Below, piece by piece: positions 9,021 to 18,138 of a stretch of DNA of 64,000 nucleotides. The notes beneath the pieces were generated by a model. The model was given only the letters and a program-made list of their open reading frames with translations. It did no database searches and had not been told where the DNA came from. Within the stretch, counting starts at the first letter, position 1. Every line of letters begins with the position of its first letter. The translations under genes were made by a program, and so were the position numbers. Source of the stretch: Micromonospora rifamycinica (GTDB lineage: Bacteria > Actinomycetota > Actinomycetes > Mycobacteriales > Micromonosporaceae); contig NZ_LT607752.1 of assembly GCF_900090265.1 (NCBI RefSeq), forward strand, positions 558,001-622,000. The letters run 5' to 3'.

Positions 9021-10018
9021 GCGCCCGGGGCCGTCTTGAGCGGCTCCCACCAGGCCCGGTTGTCCCGGTACCAGGCGACGGTCCGGGCCAGGCCCGTCTC
9101 CAGGTCGATGCTGGGGGCGTACCCCAGCTCGGTGTTGATCTTGCTGATGTCCAGCGAGTAGCGGCGGTCGTGGCCCTTGCGGTCGGTCACCGGGACGACC
9201 CGGTCCCAGCCGGCGTCACACGCCTCCAGCAGCCGGCCGGTCAGCTCCTTGTTGCTCAGCTCGGTGCCGCCGCCGATGTGGTAGACCTCGCCCGCGCGGC
9301 CGGCGTGCGCCACCATGGCGATGCCCCGGCAGTGGTCGTGCACGTGCAGCCAGTCCCGGACGTTGCCGCCGTCGCCGTAGAGCGGCACGGTCCCGCCGTC
9401 GAGCAGGTTGGTGACGAACAGCGGGACGACCTTCTCCGGGAACTGGTACGGCCCGTAGTTGTTGGAGCAGCGGGTGACCACCACGTCCATCCCGTGGGTC
9501 CGGTGGTAGGCCAGCGCCAGCAGGTCGGAGCCGGCCTTGGCGGCCGAGTACGGCGAGTTCGGCGCGAGCGGCCAGGTCTCCGTCCAGGACCCCTCGTCGA
9601 TCGAGCCGTACACCTCGTCGGTGGAGACGTGCACGAACCGGCCGGTGCCGTGCCGCAGCGCGGCGTCCAGCAGGGTCTGGGTGCCGAGCACGTTGGTGGT
9701 GACGAACGGCGCGGCGCCGGTGATCGAGCGGTCGACGTGCGACTCGGCGGCGAAGTGCACGATCACGTCGTGTCCGGCCACCACCTCGTCGACCGTCGCC
9801 GGGTCGCAGATGTCGCCCCGGACGAACCGCAGCCGGGGGTCGTCGCGCACCGGGAGGAGGTTGTCCAGGTTGCCGGAGTAGGTGAGCTTGTCCAGCACGG
9901 TCACCACGGCGGGCTCGACGGCGGGCACCCCGGAGGCGTCGCCACCGGGCACACCCAGCAGCATCCGTACGTACTCCGACCCGATGAATCCGGCTCCGCC
10001 GGTGACGAGAATCCTCAC
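9017..10018 (-). CDS. rmlB: dTDP-glucose 4,6-dehydratase
   Basis: Second step of dTDP-rhamnose synthesis. The 333-residue extended SDR enzyme has GGAGFIGS at residues 7-14, LDKLTYSGNLDNL, HFAAESHVDRSI, STDEVYGSI and the catalytic YSAAKAGSD. SNNYGPYQFPEK and VRDWLHVHDH follow. The GTG start at 10018 places the Rossmann strand at the very N-terminus as in the family; a longer upstream extension is not conserved in character. No clear Shine-Dalgarno site is seen, so the transcript may be leaderless. It is divergent from rmlA across 88 bases. Confidence 0.96.
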   Translation of the reverse strand: MRILVTGGAGFIGSEYVRMLLGVPGGDASGVPAVEPAVVTVLDKLTYSGNLDNLLPVRDDPRLRFVRGDICDPATVDEVVAGHDVIVHFAAESHVDRSITGAAPFVTTNVLGTQTLLDAALRHGTGRFVHVSTDEVYGSIDEGSWTETWPLAPNSPYSAAKAGSDLLALAYHRTHGMDVVVTRCSNNYGPYQFPEKVVPLFVTNLLDGGTVPLYGDGGNVRDWLHVHDHCRGIAMVAHAGRAGEVYHIGGGTELSNKELTGRLLEACDAGWDRVVPVTDRKGHDRRYSLDISKINTELGYAPSIDLETGLARTVAWYRDNRAWWEPLKTAPGA

Positions 10019-10094
10019 GGGGACGGAAGTGTACGCGCATCCGGCGGCCCGGCCGGGGACCGCGACCCCGGTGTCCGGTTCGCGTCGGTCCCGG

Positions 10095-10100
10095 TAGGCT
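10095..10100 (+). promoter_or_regulatory. -10 box for a leaderless rmlA transcript
   Basis: TAGGCT lies 6 bases before the rmlA GTG and there is no ribosome binding site, the usual layout of a leaderless actinomycete transcript. The same spacing recurs at several other starts in this window. Confidence 0.6.
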
Positions 10101-10106
10101 CCCCCG

Positions 10107-11024
10107 GTGCGTGGAATCCTTCTCGCTGGTGGCACCGGGTCGCGGCTGTGGCCGCTCACCCGTGCGGTGTCCAAGCAGCTGATGCCGATCTTCGACAAGC
10201 CGATGGTCTACTACCCGCTCTCGACGCTGGTGATGTCCGGGATCCGGGAGATCCTGGTGATCACCACGCCGGAGGACCAGGACCAGTTCCGGCGGCTGCT
10301 CGGCGACGGCAGCCAGTGGGGGCTGCGGCTGGAGTACGTCGCCCAGGCCCGCCCGGAGGGCATCGCGCAGGCCTTCGTCCTCGGCGCGGACTTCGTCGGC
10401 GACGACTCGGTGGCGCTGGTGCTGGGCGACAACATCTTCCACGGCGCCGGCCTCGGCCGGCAGCTGGCCGACAACGGTGACCTGGTCGGCGGGCGGGTCT
10501 TCGCGTACCCGGTGGCCAACCCGCAGGCGTACGGCGTGGTCGACTTCGACGCCAGCGGACGGGTGCTGTCGATCGAGGAGAAGCCGGCCCGCCCGAAGTC
10601 CCGCTACGCGGTGCCGGGCCTCTACTTCTACGACAACCGGGTGGTCGGGATCGCCGCCGGGCTCACCCCGAGCGCCCGGGGCGAGCTGGAGATCACCGCG
10701 GTCAACGAGGCGTACCGGCTGACCGGGGAGCTGTCGGTGTCCGTGCTGGATCGGGGCACCGCCTGGCTGGACACCGGCACCTTCACCTCGATGATGCAGG
10801 CCGGCGAGTTCGTCCGGGTGATCGAGGAACGGCAGGGCATGAAGATCGGCTGCGTCGAGGAGGTCTGCTGGCGGGCCGGCCTGATCGACGACGACCAGCT
10901 CCGCGCGTTGGCCGAGCCGCTGCTCAAGAGCGGCTACGGTGACTACCTGCTCGAACTGCTGGCCGACAAGCACGACGAGGCGGTGCTGCGCGCCGCGCAG
11001 CCGGGAACGGAGAACCCGCGGTGA
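10107..11024 (+). CDS. rmlA: Glucose-1-phosphate thymidylyltransferase
   Basis: Makes dTDP-glucose from dTTP and glucose-1-phosphate, the entry step to dTDP-rhamnose. The 305-residue protein begins [20 protein letters not shown] (nucleotide-binding loop). It continues with [28 protein letters not shown] (metal Asp), the EEKPARPKS loop and AWLDTGTF. The GTG start leaves only three residues before the conserved ILLAGG strand and fits a leaderless start. It overlaps rmlC by 4 bases. Confidence 0.97.
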   Translation: MRGILLAGGTGSRLWPLTRAVSKQLMPIFDKPMVYYPLSTLVMSGIREILVITTPEDQDQFRRLLGDGSQWGLRLEYVAQARPEGIAQAFVLGADFVGDDSVALVLGDNIFHGAGLGRQLADNGDLVGGRVFAYPVANPQAYGVVDFDASGRVLSIEEKPARPKSRYAVPGLYFYDNRVVGIAAGLTPSARGELEITAVNEAYRLTGELSVSVLDRGTAWLDTGTFTSMMQAGEFVRVIEERQGMKIGCVEEVCWRAGLIDDDQLRALAEPLLKSGYGDYLLELLADKHDEAVLRAAQPGTENPR

Positions 11025-11644
11025 AGATTCGTCCGCTGAGTATCGAGGGCACCTGGGAGGTCACGCCGCAGCAGCACGGCGACCCGCGGGGCCTGTTCAT
11101 GGAGTGGTACCGGTTCGACCACCTCGCCGAGGCGGTGGGTCATCCGCTGCGGCTGGCCCAGGCCAACCTGTCGATCTCCGGACGGGGGGTGGTGCGCGGC
11201 ATCCACTTCGCCGACGTCCCGCCCGGCCAGGCGAAGTACATCACCTGCGTCCGTGGCGCGGTGCTGGACGTGGTGGTGGACCTGCGGATCGGCTCGCCGA
11301 CCTTCGGCCGCTGGGAGGGCGTCCGGCTCGACGACACCGACCGGCGGGCGGTCTACCTGGCCGAGGGGCTGGGGCACGGCTTCTGCGCGCTGACCGAGGA
11401 CGCCACCCTGACCTACTTCTGCTCGACCACCTACAACCCGACCGGGGAGCACGGGGTGCATCCCCTCGACCCCGAGCTGGGCATCGAGTGGCCGGTCGAG
11501 ACGCCGCAGCTGTCCGCCCGGGACGCGGCGGCCCCGTCGTTCGCGCAGGCCCGCGCGGCCGGTCTGCTGCCGGACTACGCGTCCTGCCGGTCCTTCGTGG
11601 CCGGGCTGGGGCCGACCGGAATGTCGTACTCGGACGGGATCTGA
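11021..11644 (+). CDS. rmlC: dTDP-4-dehydrorhamnose 3,5-epimerase
   Basis: Third step of the rhamnose pathway. The 207-residue cupin has the family motifs [31 protein letters not shown] (catalytic His in GIH), [19 protein letters not shown] and [23 protein letters not shown] 11021 overlaps the rmlA stop (GTGA), so the pair is translationally coupled. pafA starts 68 bases downstream from its own promoter. Confidence 0.95.
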   Translation: MKIRPLSIEGTWEVTPQQHGDPRGLFMEWYRFDHLAEAVGHPLRLAQANLSISGRGVVRGIHFADVPPGQAKYITCVRGAVLDVVVDLRIGSPTFGRWEGVRLDDTDRRAVYLAEGLGHGFCALTEDATLTYFCSTTYNPTGEHGVHPLDPELGIEWPVETPQLSARDAAAPSFAQARAAGLLPDYASCRSFVAGLGPTGMSYSDGI

Positions 11645-11700
11645 CCGGCCGGACCACACCAGCTGTGCTGTGACAGTGACGAACCGACCCTCCGGGCGGC

Positions 11701-11706
11701 TAGTGT
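11701..11706 (+). promoter_or_regulatory. -10 box for leaderless pafA
   Basis: TAGTGT sits 6 bases upstream of the pafA ATG with no ribosome binding site between, so pafA has its own promoter separate from the rml genes and from the dop-pup-prcBA operon. Confidence 0.6.
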
Positions 11707-11712
11707 CACACC

Positions 11713-13071
11713 ATGGAGCGGCGAATCTTCGGCCTCGAGACCGAGTACGGCGTCACCTGTACCTACCGCGGGCAGCGCAGGCTGTCCCCTGACGAAGTAG
11801 CCCGGTACCTCTTCCGCCGGGTGGTGTCCTGGGGTCGGTCGAGCAACGTGTTCCTGCGCAACGGAGCCCGGCTCTACCTGGACGTCGGGTCGCACCCGGA
11901 GTACGCCACCCCGGAGTGCGACTCGGTCACCGACCTGGTCGCCCACGACCGGGCCGGGGAGCGGATCCTGGAGGGCCTGCTCGTCGACGCGGAGAAGCGG
12001 CTGCACGACGAGGGCATCGCGGGTGAGATCTACCTGTTCAAGAACAACACCGACTCGGCCGGCAACTCGTACGGCTGCCACGAGAACTACCTGGTGTCCC
12101 GGCACGGTGAGTTCGGCCGGCTCGCCGACGTGCTCATCCCGTTCCTGGTCACCAGGCAGTTGATCTGCGGGGCGGGCAAGGTGTTGCAGACCCCGCGCGG
12201 GGCGGTCTACTGCCTGTCGCAGCGGGCCGAGCACATCTGGGAGGGCGTCTCCTCGGCGACCACCCGCAGCCGGCCGATCATCAACACCCGCGACGAGCCG
12301 CACGCCGACGCCGAGCGGTACCGCCGGCTGCACGTCATCGTCGGCGACTCCAACATGAACGAGGTCACCACCCTGCTCAAGGTGGGCTCGGCCGACATCG
12401 TGCTGCGCATGATCGAGGCCGGGGTGGTGATGCGTGACCTATCGCTGGAGAACCCGATCCGGGCCATCCGCGAGGTGTCGCACGACATCACCGGCCGGCG
12501 CAAGGTGCGGCTCACCTCCGGCAAGGAGGTCAGCGCGCTGGAGATCCAGCAGGAGTACCTGGCCCGCGCCACCGAGTTCGTCGAGCGCCGGGGCGGCGAC
12601 CAGACCGCCAAGCGGGTGGTCGAGCTGTGGGGTCGGGTGCTGAACGCGGTGGAGAGCGGCAACCTCGACCCGGTGGCCCGGGAGGTCGACTGGGTGAGCA
12701 AGCTCCGGCTGATCGAGCGGTACCAGCGCAAGCACGACCTGCCGCTGTCGCACCCCCGGGTCGCGCAGATGGACCTGGCCTACCACGACCTGCGCCGCGG
12801 TCGCGGCCTGTACGGGCTGCTCGAACGGCGCGGTCAGGTGGACCGGGTGGCGACCGACCCGGAGATCTTCGAGGCCAAGGAGACCCCGCCGCAGACCACC
12901 CGGGCCCGGCTGCGCGGCGAGTTCATCCGGCACGCCCAGGAGAAGCGGCGCGACTTCACCGTCGACTGGGTGCACCTGAAGCTCAACGACCAGGCGCAGC
13001 GCACGGTGCTCTGCAAGGACCCGTTCCGGGCGTACGACGAGCGGGTGGAGCGGTTGATCGCCAGCATGTGA
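11713..13071 (+). CDS. pafA: Pup ligase PafA
   Basis: ATP-dependent ligase that links deamidated Pup to substrate lysines. The 452-residue protein is homologous to Dop and begins [14 protein letters not shown] (Glu residues for ATP and metal). The short sequence before the catalytic Asp lacks the Dop loop: [19 protein letters not shown] with D57 as catalytic residue. [37 protein letters not shown] and the C-terminal Pup-binding domain ([17 protein letters not shown]) follow. It is cut off from dop-pup-prcBA by 7 kb of glycan genes, which is the main oddity. Confidence 0.97.
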   Translation: MERRIFGLETEYGVTCTYRGQRRLSPDEVARYLFRRVVSWGRSSNVFLRNGARLYLDVGSHPEYATPECDSVTDLVAHDRAGERILEGLLVDAEKRLHDEGIAGEIYLFKNNTDSAGNSYGCHENYLVSRHGEFGRLADVLIPFLVTRQLICGAGKVLQTPRGAVYCLSQRAEHIWEGVSSATTRSRPIINTRDEPHADAERYRRLHVIVGDSNMNEVTTLLKVGSADIVLRMIEAGVVMRDLSLENPIRAIREVSHDITGRRKVRLTSGKEVSALEIQQEYLARATEFVERRGGDQTAKRVVELWGRVLNAVESGNLDPVAREVDWVSKLRLIERYQRKHDLPLSHPRVAQMDLAYHDLRRGRGLYGLLERRGQVDRVATDPEIFEAKETPPQTTRARLRGEFIRHAQEKRRDFTVDWVHLKLNDQAQRTVLCKDPFRAYDERVERLIASM

Positions 13072-13127
13072 CCCGGTGGGCCGGCGGCGGCACCGCCCCG
13101 CCGGCCCACCGGTACGCTGGCGGGGCG

Positions 13128-13325
13128 ATGAACACTTCCGAATCCGCCGACGGTGAGCGCGGCGACACCGAGCGGCTCACCTGGATCGAGCGCCGCCGGG
13201 CGAAGATCCGGGACGAGATCGCCCGCAACCGCCGGGGCGAGTACACGGTGCCGACCTGGGTGCTGGCGGTGGCGCTGGTCGCCATCGTGGGCGGCTGGCT
13301 CGCGTTGATCTTCCTGGTCGGGTGA
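13128..13325 (+). CDS. Small single-pass membrane protein
   Basis: A 65-residue protein. The N-terminal 40 residues are charged (ERLTWIERRRAKIRDEIARN), followed by one membrane helix (WVLAVALVAIVGGWLALIFLVG) that ends the protein. A TACGCT box lies 9 bases upstream of the ATG, suggesting a leaderless transcript. It lies just after pafA on the same strand. No function is known; a membrane-tethered accessory role is only a guess. Confidence 0.6.
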   Translation: MNTSESADGERGDTERLTWIERRRAKIRDEIARNRRGEYTVPTWVLAVALVAIVGGWLALIFLVG

Positions 13326-13386
13326 GCCGCGGCCCGTGCCGTGCGGGAGGTCCCCACCGGGCCGCCCCGGAGCGCTGACCCCCGGG

Positions 13387-14472
13387 TCAGCCGGCCAGGC
13401 CGGCGGCGTGCCGGCCGGCCGCCGCCGCCGCGAGGAAGTAGGCGTGGTCGGCGTCCAGACCACGGCCCATCGTGGACAGTCGCACCGGCAGGGCGCGCAG
13501 CGCGGCGTCCAGCCCGTCGGTGTCGACCCGGACCACGGTGTGCCGGTCGGCGAGCGGGGTCAGCGCGGCGTCCACCCGGGCCGAAAGCTCCGGCGGCAGG
13601 CCGTCCGGCACCACCAGCTCCGCCGGGGCCAGTGCCACCCGGCCGTACGCGGTGAGGCTGTGGTGCGACACCCCCCGGTGCCGGGGGCGGGCGTCGGCGT
13701 CGGAGATCCGCAACGACCCGACCGGCCGGCCACCCAGCACCGCCACCGCGTTGACCGCCTCGCCGACGGCGACGCCGGAGAACCCCCACCGGGTGCCGGT
13801 GCCCAGGTTGCCCGGCCCCTGCGCGACGACCGCCACGTCGGCGCGGAGCACGTGCCGGGCGGCCAGCAGACCGGTGTGCAGGGTGGCCGCCTCCAGGTCC
13901 CCGCCGAAAGCCTGCCCGACGCTGACCGTGCCGACCAACGCGTCCCGCAGCCCGTCGAGGGTGCGGGAGAACCAGGCGGGCAGCGCACCGCCGTCGGTGA
14001 GCAGGTACGCCACCCGGGCACCGGGGGAGTCGGCGTGGATGCCGGCGAGGATGGCCGGCAGGGCGGAGTGCAGGTCGGCGGTGACCACCGGCAACCCGTC
14101 AAGGTCGTCGACGGCGGCGAGCAGCGCGTGGTGCGGCGACGCCTCCTCGTCGACCCCGAGCATGATCGGCTGGAGCGGGGTGTAGCGGGCCTTGACCAGG
14201 TGCCCGGCGTCGCGGGTGTCGCCGGCCTGCGGCGGATCGGCGGGCAGCCGGTCGGGCAGGGCGACCACCAGGGCGTACCCGCCGGTGCCGAGGCCCATCA
14301 GCAGCGCGCCGGCGTTGAGCAGCACCCGGTCGCCGGGGACGGGGTCGCCGACCAGCTCCGGGTAGGCCAGCGCACGCATGGTGGCCCCGTCGGGAAGGGC
14401 GACGTCGATCTCCACCGCGCCGGCCCACCGTCGCCGTACCGTCGTGACCGTCCCGGACCGCCATCGCACCAT
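13387..14472 (-). CDS. DUF3866 family protein
   Basis: A 361-residue soluble protein that I recognise as DUF3866, an actinobacterial family of unknown function. It shows RVLLNAGALLMGLGTGGYALV, GHLVKARYTPLQPIMLGVDE, VVTADLHSALPAILAGI, AVVAQGPGNLGTGTRWGFSG and HRGVSHHSLTAYGRV. The repeated Gly-rich and His-rich turns look like a ligand or metal site, but no fold is assigned here. The start ATG 14472 lies 7 bases below a TAGCGT box on this strand (14480-14485), a leaderless layout. It is convergent with the small gene at 13128. Confidence 0.75.
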   Translation of the reverse strand: MVRWRSGTVTTVRRRWAGAVEIDVALPDGATMRALAYPELVGDPVPGDRVLLNAGALLMGLGTGGYALVVALPDRLPADPPQAGDTRDAGHLVKARYTPLQPIMLGVDEEASPHHALLAAVDDLDGLPVVTADLHSALPAILAGIHADSPGARVAYLLTDGGALPAWFSRTLDGLRDALVGTVSVGQAFGGDLEAATLHTGLLAARHVLRADVAVVAQGPGNLGTGTRWGFSGVAVGEAVNAVAVLGGRPVGSLRISDADARPRHRGVSHHSLTAYGRVALAPAELVVPDGLPPELSARVDAALTPLADRHTVVRVDTDGLDAALRALPVRLSTMGRGLDADHAYFLAAAAAGRHAAGLAG

Positions 14473-14526
14473 GCCCGGCACGCTATCGCCGGCCGCCCGG
14501 CCGGCCGCGTGCGGGGCCGCCTGCGG

Positions 14527-15558
14527 TCAGCGCCGGCCGTCGGCCTCCTGATCGGACGGCCCGTCGGTCGCTCGCGCGTCGGCGGCCGGGCCGGGCTCCT
14601 GCTGGGTACGCCGGGCGTGGCGGCCGGCGCCGGGCAGTGACCGGGTGGGGTCGAGGAAGACGTACCCGATCTCCGGGTAGCGGTCGGTGAGCCGCCGTTC
14701 GGCCTCGTCGGCGTCGGCCTCGATGTCGGCCCCGGTCGCCTCGTCCCGGAAGTCGATCTTGGCGGCCACCAGGATGTCGTCCGGGCCGAGCTGCATGGTC
14801 AGCAGCGTGTCGACCCGGTCCACCGTCGGCAGGCCGGCCAGCTCGCGTTCGATCTCGCGGTGCAGCCGTTCGGGGACCGCCCGGCCGACCAGCAGCGAGA
14901 TGTTGCTCCTGGCCAGGATGGCGGCGACGACGAGCAGCAGCAGGCCGATCAGGATCGAGGCGACGCCGTCGAACAGCTCGTCGCCGGTCCACTGCGACAG
15001 GCCCAGCCCGACCCCCGCGATGAGCAGGCCGATCAGGGCGGCGCTGTCCTCCAGGAACACCGCCTTGACGGTGGTGTCGGCGGTCAGCCGCAGGAACCGA
15101 CGCGGGGTGGTCCCCCAGCGGCGGGACTCGCCGCGCACCTGGCGTACCGCGCGGGCCAGCGACACCGACTCGATGACGAACGAGACCGCCAGCACCACGT
15201 ACGAGATCAGGTAGTCGCCGCTGTGCTCGTGCACCAGGATGGTGGTCACACCGTGGGTGATCGCGAAGCCGGCACCGGCCACGAAGGTGAACAGCGCGGC
15301 CAGGAACGCCCAGACGTAGCTCTCCTTGCCGTACCCGAACGGGTGCCGGACGTCGGCGGGCCGGGCGCCCCGGCGCAACGCCAGGTAGAGCAGCACCTCG
15401 GTGGTGGTGTCGGCGACCGAGTGGGCCGCCTCGGAGAGCATCGCCGCCGAGCCGGACACGATCCCGGCGACCAGCTTCGCCACCGCGATGGCGAGGTTCG
15501 CCGCCCCGGCCACCACCACCGTGCCGACGCTCTCGCTGTTGCCTTCGGCCTCCGCCAT
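14527..15558 (-). CDS. Cation diffusion facilitator family transporter
   Basis: A 343-residue, six-helix CDF-family cation/proton antiporter, probably zinc, iron or manganese efflux. The first metal site is SEAAHSVADTTTE (H46, D50). The second helix-5 site reads FLEDSAALIGL, where the usual HxxxD is EDSAA, a variant seen in one CDF branch. The cytoplasmic C-terminal domain runs from LVGRAVPERLHREIERELAG to VFLDPTRS, followed by a charged, disordered tail. A TACGGT box (15565-15570) precedes the ATG by 6 bases. It is divergent from pafB. Confidence 0.88.
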   Translation of the reverse strand: MAEAEGNSESVGTVVVAGAANLAIAVAKLVAGIVSGSAAMLSEAAHSVADTTTEVLLYLALRRGARPADVRHPFGYGKESYVWAFLAALFTFVAGAGFAITHGVTTILVHEHSGDYLISYVVLAVSFVIESVSLARAVRQVRGESRRWGTTPRRFLRLTADTTVKAVFLEDSAALIGLLIAGVGLGLSQWTGDELFDGVASILIGLLLLVVAAILARSNISLLVGRAVPERLHREIERELAGLPTVDRVDTLLTMQLGPDDILVAAKIDFRDEATGADIEADADEAERRLTDRYPEIGYVFLDPTRSLPGAGRHARRTQQEPGPAADARATDGPSDQEADGRR

Positions 15559-15655
15559 GCGGTCACCGTAAGTCCGCCGGGCCGCCCGCGCTGGACGGTG
15601 GGGTGTCCGTCACGCCACACCCCGCGTGGATGCACGGGTATCCCGCCCGGGCTGC

Positions 15656-15661
15656 TAGCGT
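15656..15661 (+). promoter_or_regulatory. -10 box for leaderless pafB
   Basis: TAGCGT lies 7 bases upstream of GTG 15669. This supports that start over a longer frame that begins 66 bases earlier. Confidence 0.55.
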
Positions 15662-15668
15662 TCACCCC

Positions 15669-16667
15669 GTGTCGCGGAGTCGTACCGAACGCCTGGTCAA
15701 CCTGGTGATCTGTCTGCTGTCCACCCGGCGGTTCCTGACCGCCGCGCAGATCGCCGCGACCGTGCCCGGCTACGAGCACGATCCGGAGGACGCCCGGGAA
15801 CACGAGGCCTTCCAGCGCAAGTTCGAGCGGGACAAGGCGGAGCTGCGCGAGCTGGGCGTGCCGCTGGAGACCGGCACGGCCAGCGTCTTCGACACCGAGC
15901 CCGGTTACCGGATCGCCCACCGGGAGTACGCCCTGCCCGACATCCCGCTCGAACCGGACGAGGCCGCCGCGGTGGGCATCGCCGCCCGGTTGTGGCAGCA
16001 CGCCGGGCTGGCCGCCGCCGCCTCGTCCGGGCTGGCCAAGCTGCGGGCGGCCGGGGTGGACGTCGACCCGCAGGCCACCCTGGGGCTGGAGCCGATGGTC
16101 ACCGTCGACCCGTCCTTCGCGCCGCTGACCGCCGCCGCCCGGGACCGTCGGGAGGTCACCTTCGACTACCGGGTGCCGGACGGGGACGCCCCGACCCGCC
16201 GCCGGTTGCAGCCGTGGGGCGTGGTCTGCTGGCGGGGCCGCTGGTACGTCGTCGGTCACGACCGGGACCGGGCGGCGACCCGCTGCTTCCGGCTCTCCCG
16301 GGTGGTGGGCGCGGTCCGGCTCACCGGTGCGCCGGGGGCCTACGAACCGCCCCACGGGATCGACCTGATCAGCCACGTGGCCCGCTGGTCCGGGCCGGTC
16401 GAGCGGACCGGCCGGGCCACCGTGCTGGCCGCCGCCGGTCGGGCGGCCGGCCTGCGCCGGTGGGCCGTGCAGAGCGTGCCCGGCCCGGACGGCGACCGGC
16501 TGGTGCTGCCCTACGCCGATCCGGAGTCCCTGGCCGGTCAGCTCGTCGGCTACGGCCCGGACGTGCGGGTCCTGGAGCCACCCGAGGTGCGCGACGCGGT
16601 GATCCAACGGCTCAAGGAGATCGCCGCCCGGCACGACGAGCTGGCCGTTACCGGGGGTGCCCGGTGA
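15669..16667 (+). CDS. pafB: WYL-domain regulator PafB
   Basis: Subunit of the PafBC heterodimeric activator of the RecA-independent DNA damage response. The 332-residue protein has an N-terminal winged HTH (RTERLVNLVICLLSTRRFLT, QIAATVPGY, FERDKAELRELG). A WYL domain follows (TFDYRVPDGDAPTRRRLQPWGVVCWRGRWYVVGHDRDR), then a C-terminal extension. Location next to pafA and upstream of tatA-tatC matches the mycobacterial order. The start was chosen because of the leaderless -10 box and because it begins directly at the HTH. It overlaps pafC by 4 bases. Confidence 0.88.
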   Translation: MSRSRTERLVNLVICLLSTRRFLTAAQIAATVPGYEHDPEDAREHEAFQRKFERDKAELRELGVPLETGTASVFDTEPGYRIAHREYALPDIPLEPDEAAAVGIAARLWQHAGLAAAASSGLAKLRAAGVDVDPQATLGLEPMVTVDPSFAPLTAAARDRREVTFDYRVPDGDAPTRRRLQPWGVVCWRGRWYVVGHDRDRAATRCFRLSRVVGAVRLTGAPGAYEPPHGIDLISHVARWSGPVERTGRATVLAAAGRAAGLRRWAVQSVPGPDGDRLVLPYADPESLAGQLVGYGPDVRVLEPPEVRDAVIQRLKEIAARHDELAVTGGAR

Positions 16668-17665
16668 CCCGCCCGGCTGCCCGGGGCGGCTCCCGTACCT
16701 CGGCCGACCGGCTGGCCCGGCTGCTCAACCTGGTGCCCTACCTGCTGGCCCGGCCGGGTATCGAGGTGGCCGAGGCCGCCGGCGACCTGGGGGTGACCGA
16801 ACGGCAGCTCCGCGAGGACCTGGAGCTGCTCTGGGTCTGCGGGCTGCCCGGCTACGGCCCGGGTGACCTGATCGACATGGCCTTCGACGGCGACCGGGTG
16901 ACGATCACCTACGACGCCGGCATCGACCGGCCCTTGCGGCTCACCCCGGACGAGGCGCTCGCCCTGGTGGTGGCGTTGCGGATGCTCGCCGAGACACCGG
17001 GGGTGGCCAACCGGGAGGCCATCGAACGCGCCCTTGCCAAGATCGAGAACGCGGCCGGTGACCTGGTGGGCGCCCCGGTGGAGGTTCGGCTGCCCGGCGA
17101 GAGCCCGCGGGTGCAGGAGCTGCGGGCCGCGGTGGAGCGCCGTCGGGCGCTGCGGATCACCTACTACACCGTGGCCCGGGACGAGAGCACCGAGCGCACC
17201 ATCGACCCGCTGCGGATGCTGATGGTCGACGGCCGGGCGTACGTCGAGGCGTGGTGCCGCCGGGCCGAGGCGGTCCGGTTGTTCCGGGCCGACCGGATCG
17301 ACGCGGTGGTCGAGCTGGACGAGCCGGCCGTGGTGCCGCCGCAGGCCCGACCGCACGACCTGCGGCAGGGGGTGTTCCGCCCGGCGCCGGACCTGCCGCT
17401 GATCACCCTGCGGATCGGCCGGGGGGAGCGCTGGATCACCGAGTACTACCCGTGTGAGCGGATCGAGGTCGACGGCGACCGGTGGGTGGTGTCGCTGCGG
17501 GTGACCGACCTGGGCTGGGCCCGCCGCTTCGTGCTCGGGCTCGGGCCGGACGTCACCGTGGTCGCCCCAGCCGAGCTGGCCGTCCAGGTCCGCGCCCAGG
17601 CCGCCGCCGCGCTGGAGGCGTACGCCACCCCGGTGCTCCCGGCGGGCGCGGGGACCGCCCGGTAG
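16664..17665 (+). CDS. pafC: WYL-domain regulator PafC
   Basis: Partner of PafB, 333 residues. The N-terminal HTH is TSADRLARLLNLVPYLLARP and VTERQLREDLELLWVCG. The WYL domain contains RITYYTVARDESTERTIDPL and DGRAYVEAWCRRAEAVRLFR; a WCX-type C-terminus ends LGPDVTVVAPAEL. GTG 16664 overlaps the pafB stop (GTGA), so the two subunits are made together. The stop codon TAG is also the first half of a TAGGCT -10 box for the next gene. Confidence 0.88.
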   Translation: MTRPAARGGSRTSADRLARLLNLVPYLLARPGIEVAEAAGDLGVTERQLREDLELLWVCGLPGYGPGDLIDMAFDGDRVTITYDAGIDRPLRLTPDEALALVVALRMLAETPGVANREAIERALAKIENAAGDLVGAPVEVRLPGESPRVQELRAAVERRRALRITYYTVARDESTERTIDPLRMLMVDGRAYVEAWCRRAEAVRLFRADRIDAVVELDEPAVVPPQARPHDLRQGVFRPAPDLPLITLRIGRGERWITEYYPCERIEVDGDRWVVSLRVTDLGWARRFVLGLGPDVTVVAPAELAVQVRAQAAAALEAYATPVLPAGAGTAR

Positions 17666-17668
17666 GCT
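17663..17668 (+). promoter_or_regulatory. -10 box overlapping the pafC stop codon
   Basis: TAGGCT begins with the pafC TAG stop and is 7 bases before GTG 17676, so the next gene could be transcribed as a leaderless message independently of pafBC. Confidence 0.5.
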
Positions 17669-17675
17669 GACCGCC

Positions 17676-17924
17676 GTGGTGAAGTGGATCGTTCTCGCGG
17701 TGCTGCTGTTCGCGCTGGTCGTGTTGGCCCTGGCGGTCCGTCCGGTGCTGGTGCGGCTGCCCCGGTTGCGCCGCGCGGCGGTGGCGTTGCAGCGCCGCCA
17801 GGCCGACGCGGAGGCGCTGCGGCTCAGCGCCGAGGCGTTGCAGGAACGGGCCGAGGCGCTGCAGCGGCAGACCGACACGACCCAGCAGCGCCTGGAACTC
17901 ATCAGGGCCAAGCGCGGGCAGTGA
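17676..17924 (+). CDS. Small membrane-anchored coiled-coil protein
   Basis: An 82-residue protein. The N-terminal membrane helix (WIVLAVLLFALVVLALAVRPVLV) is followed by a long amphipathic helix with heptad-like repeats (AEALRLSAEALQERAEALQR). It lies between pafC and tatA on the same strand. Short coiled-coil membrane proteins are often found at this place in actinomycetes, but I know of no function. The GTG start follows a leaderless -10 box. Confidence 0.65.
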   Translation: MVKWIVLAVLLFALVVLALAVRPVLVRLPRLRRAAVALQRRQADAEALRLSAEALQERAEALQRQTDTTQQRLELIRAKRGQ

Positions 17925-18089
17925 TCGACACCGGTCGGTGCGTGTTGCGTCCGCAGCGCGTCCGGCGTCCGGTTTCCGCAGCTCCGCACCCGTCCAGGTG
18001 GTTGACGGGACAGTCAGCGGTGGTCGAGACTTCACCGGCCGGGCCGCATCAGCGGTGGCCCGGCGGGTGGCGGCAGCCCGTCCCGCACG

Positions 18090-18095
18090 TACGAT
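18090..18095 (+). promoter_or_regulatory. Possible tatA promoter -10 box
   Basis: TACGAT lies about 44 bases upstream of the tatA ATG. A site CTGGAG precedes the ATG by 7 bases, so tatA would have a short normal leader. Confidence 0.4.
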
Positions 18096-18138
18096 GGGCT
18101 GCGACACACCCTTCGACACAGAGCGACTGGAGCTTCCC

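Noticed and set aside
10019..10106. A small gene between rmlB and rmlA
   Set aside because: The 88-base gap is filled by the divergent promoters; no ORF with a start and coding character.
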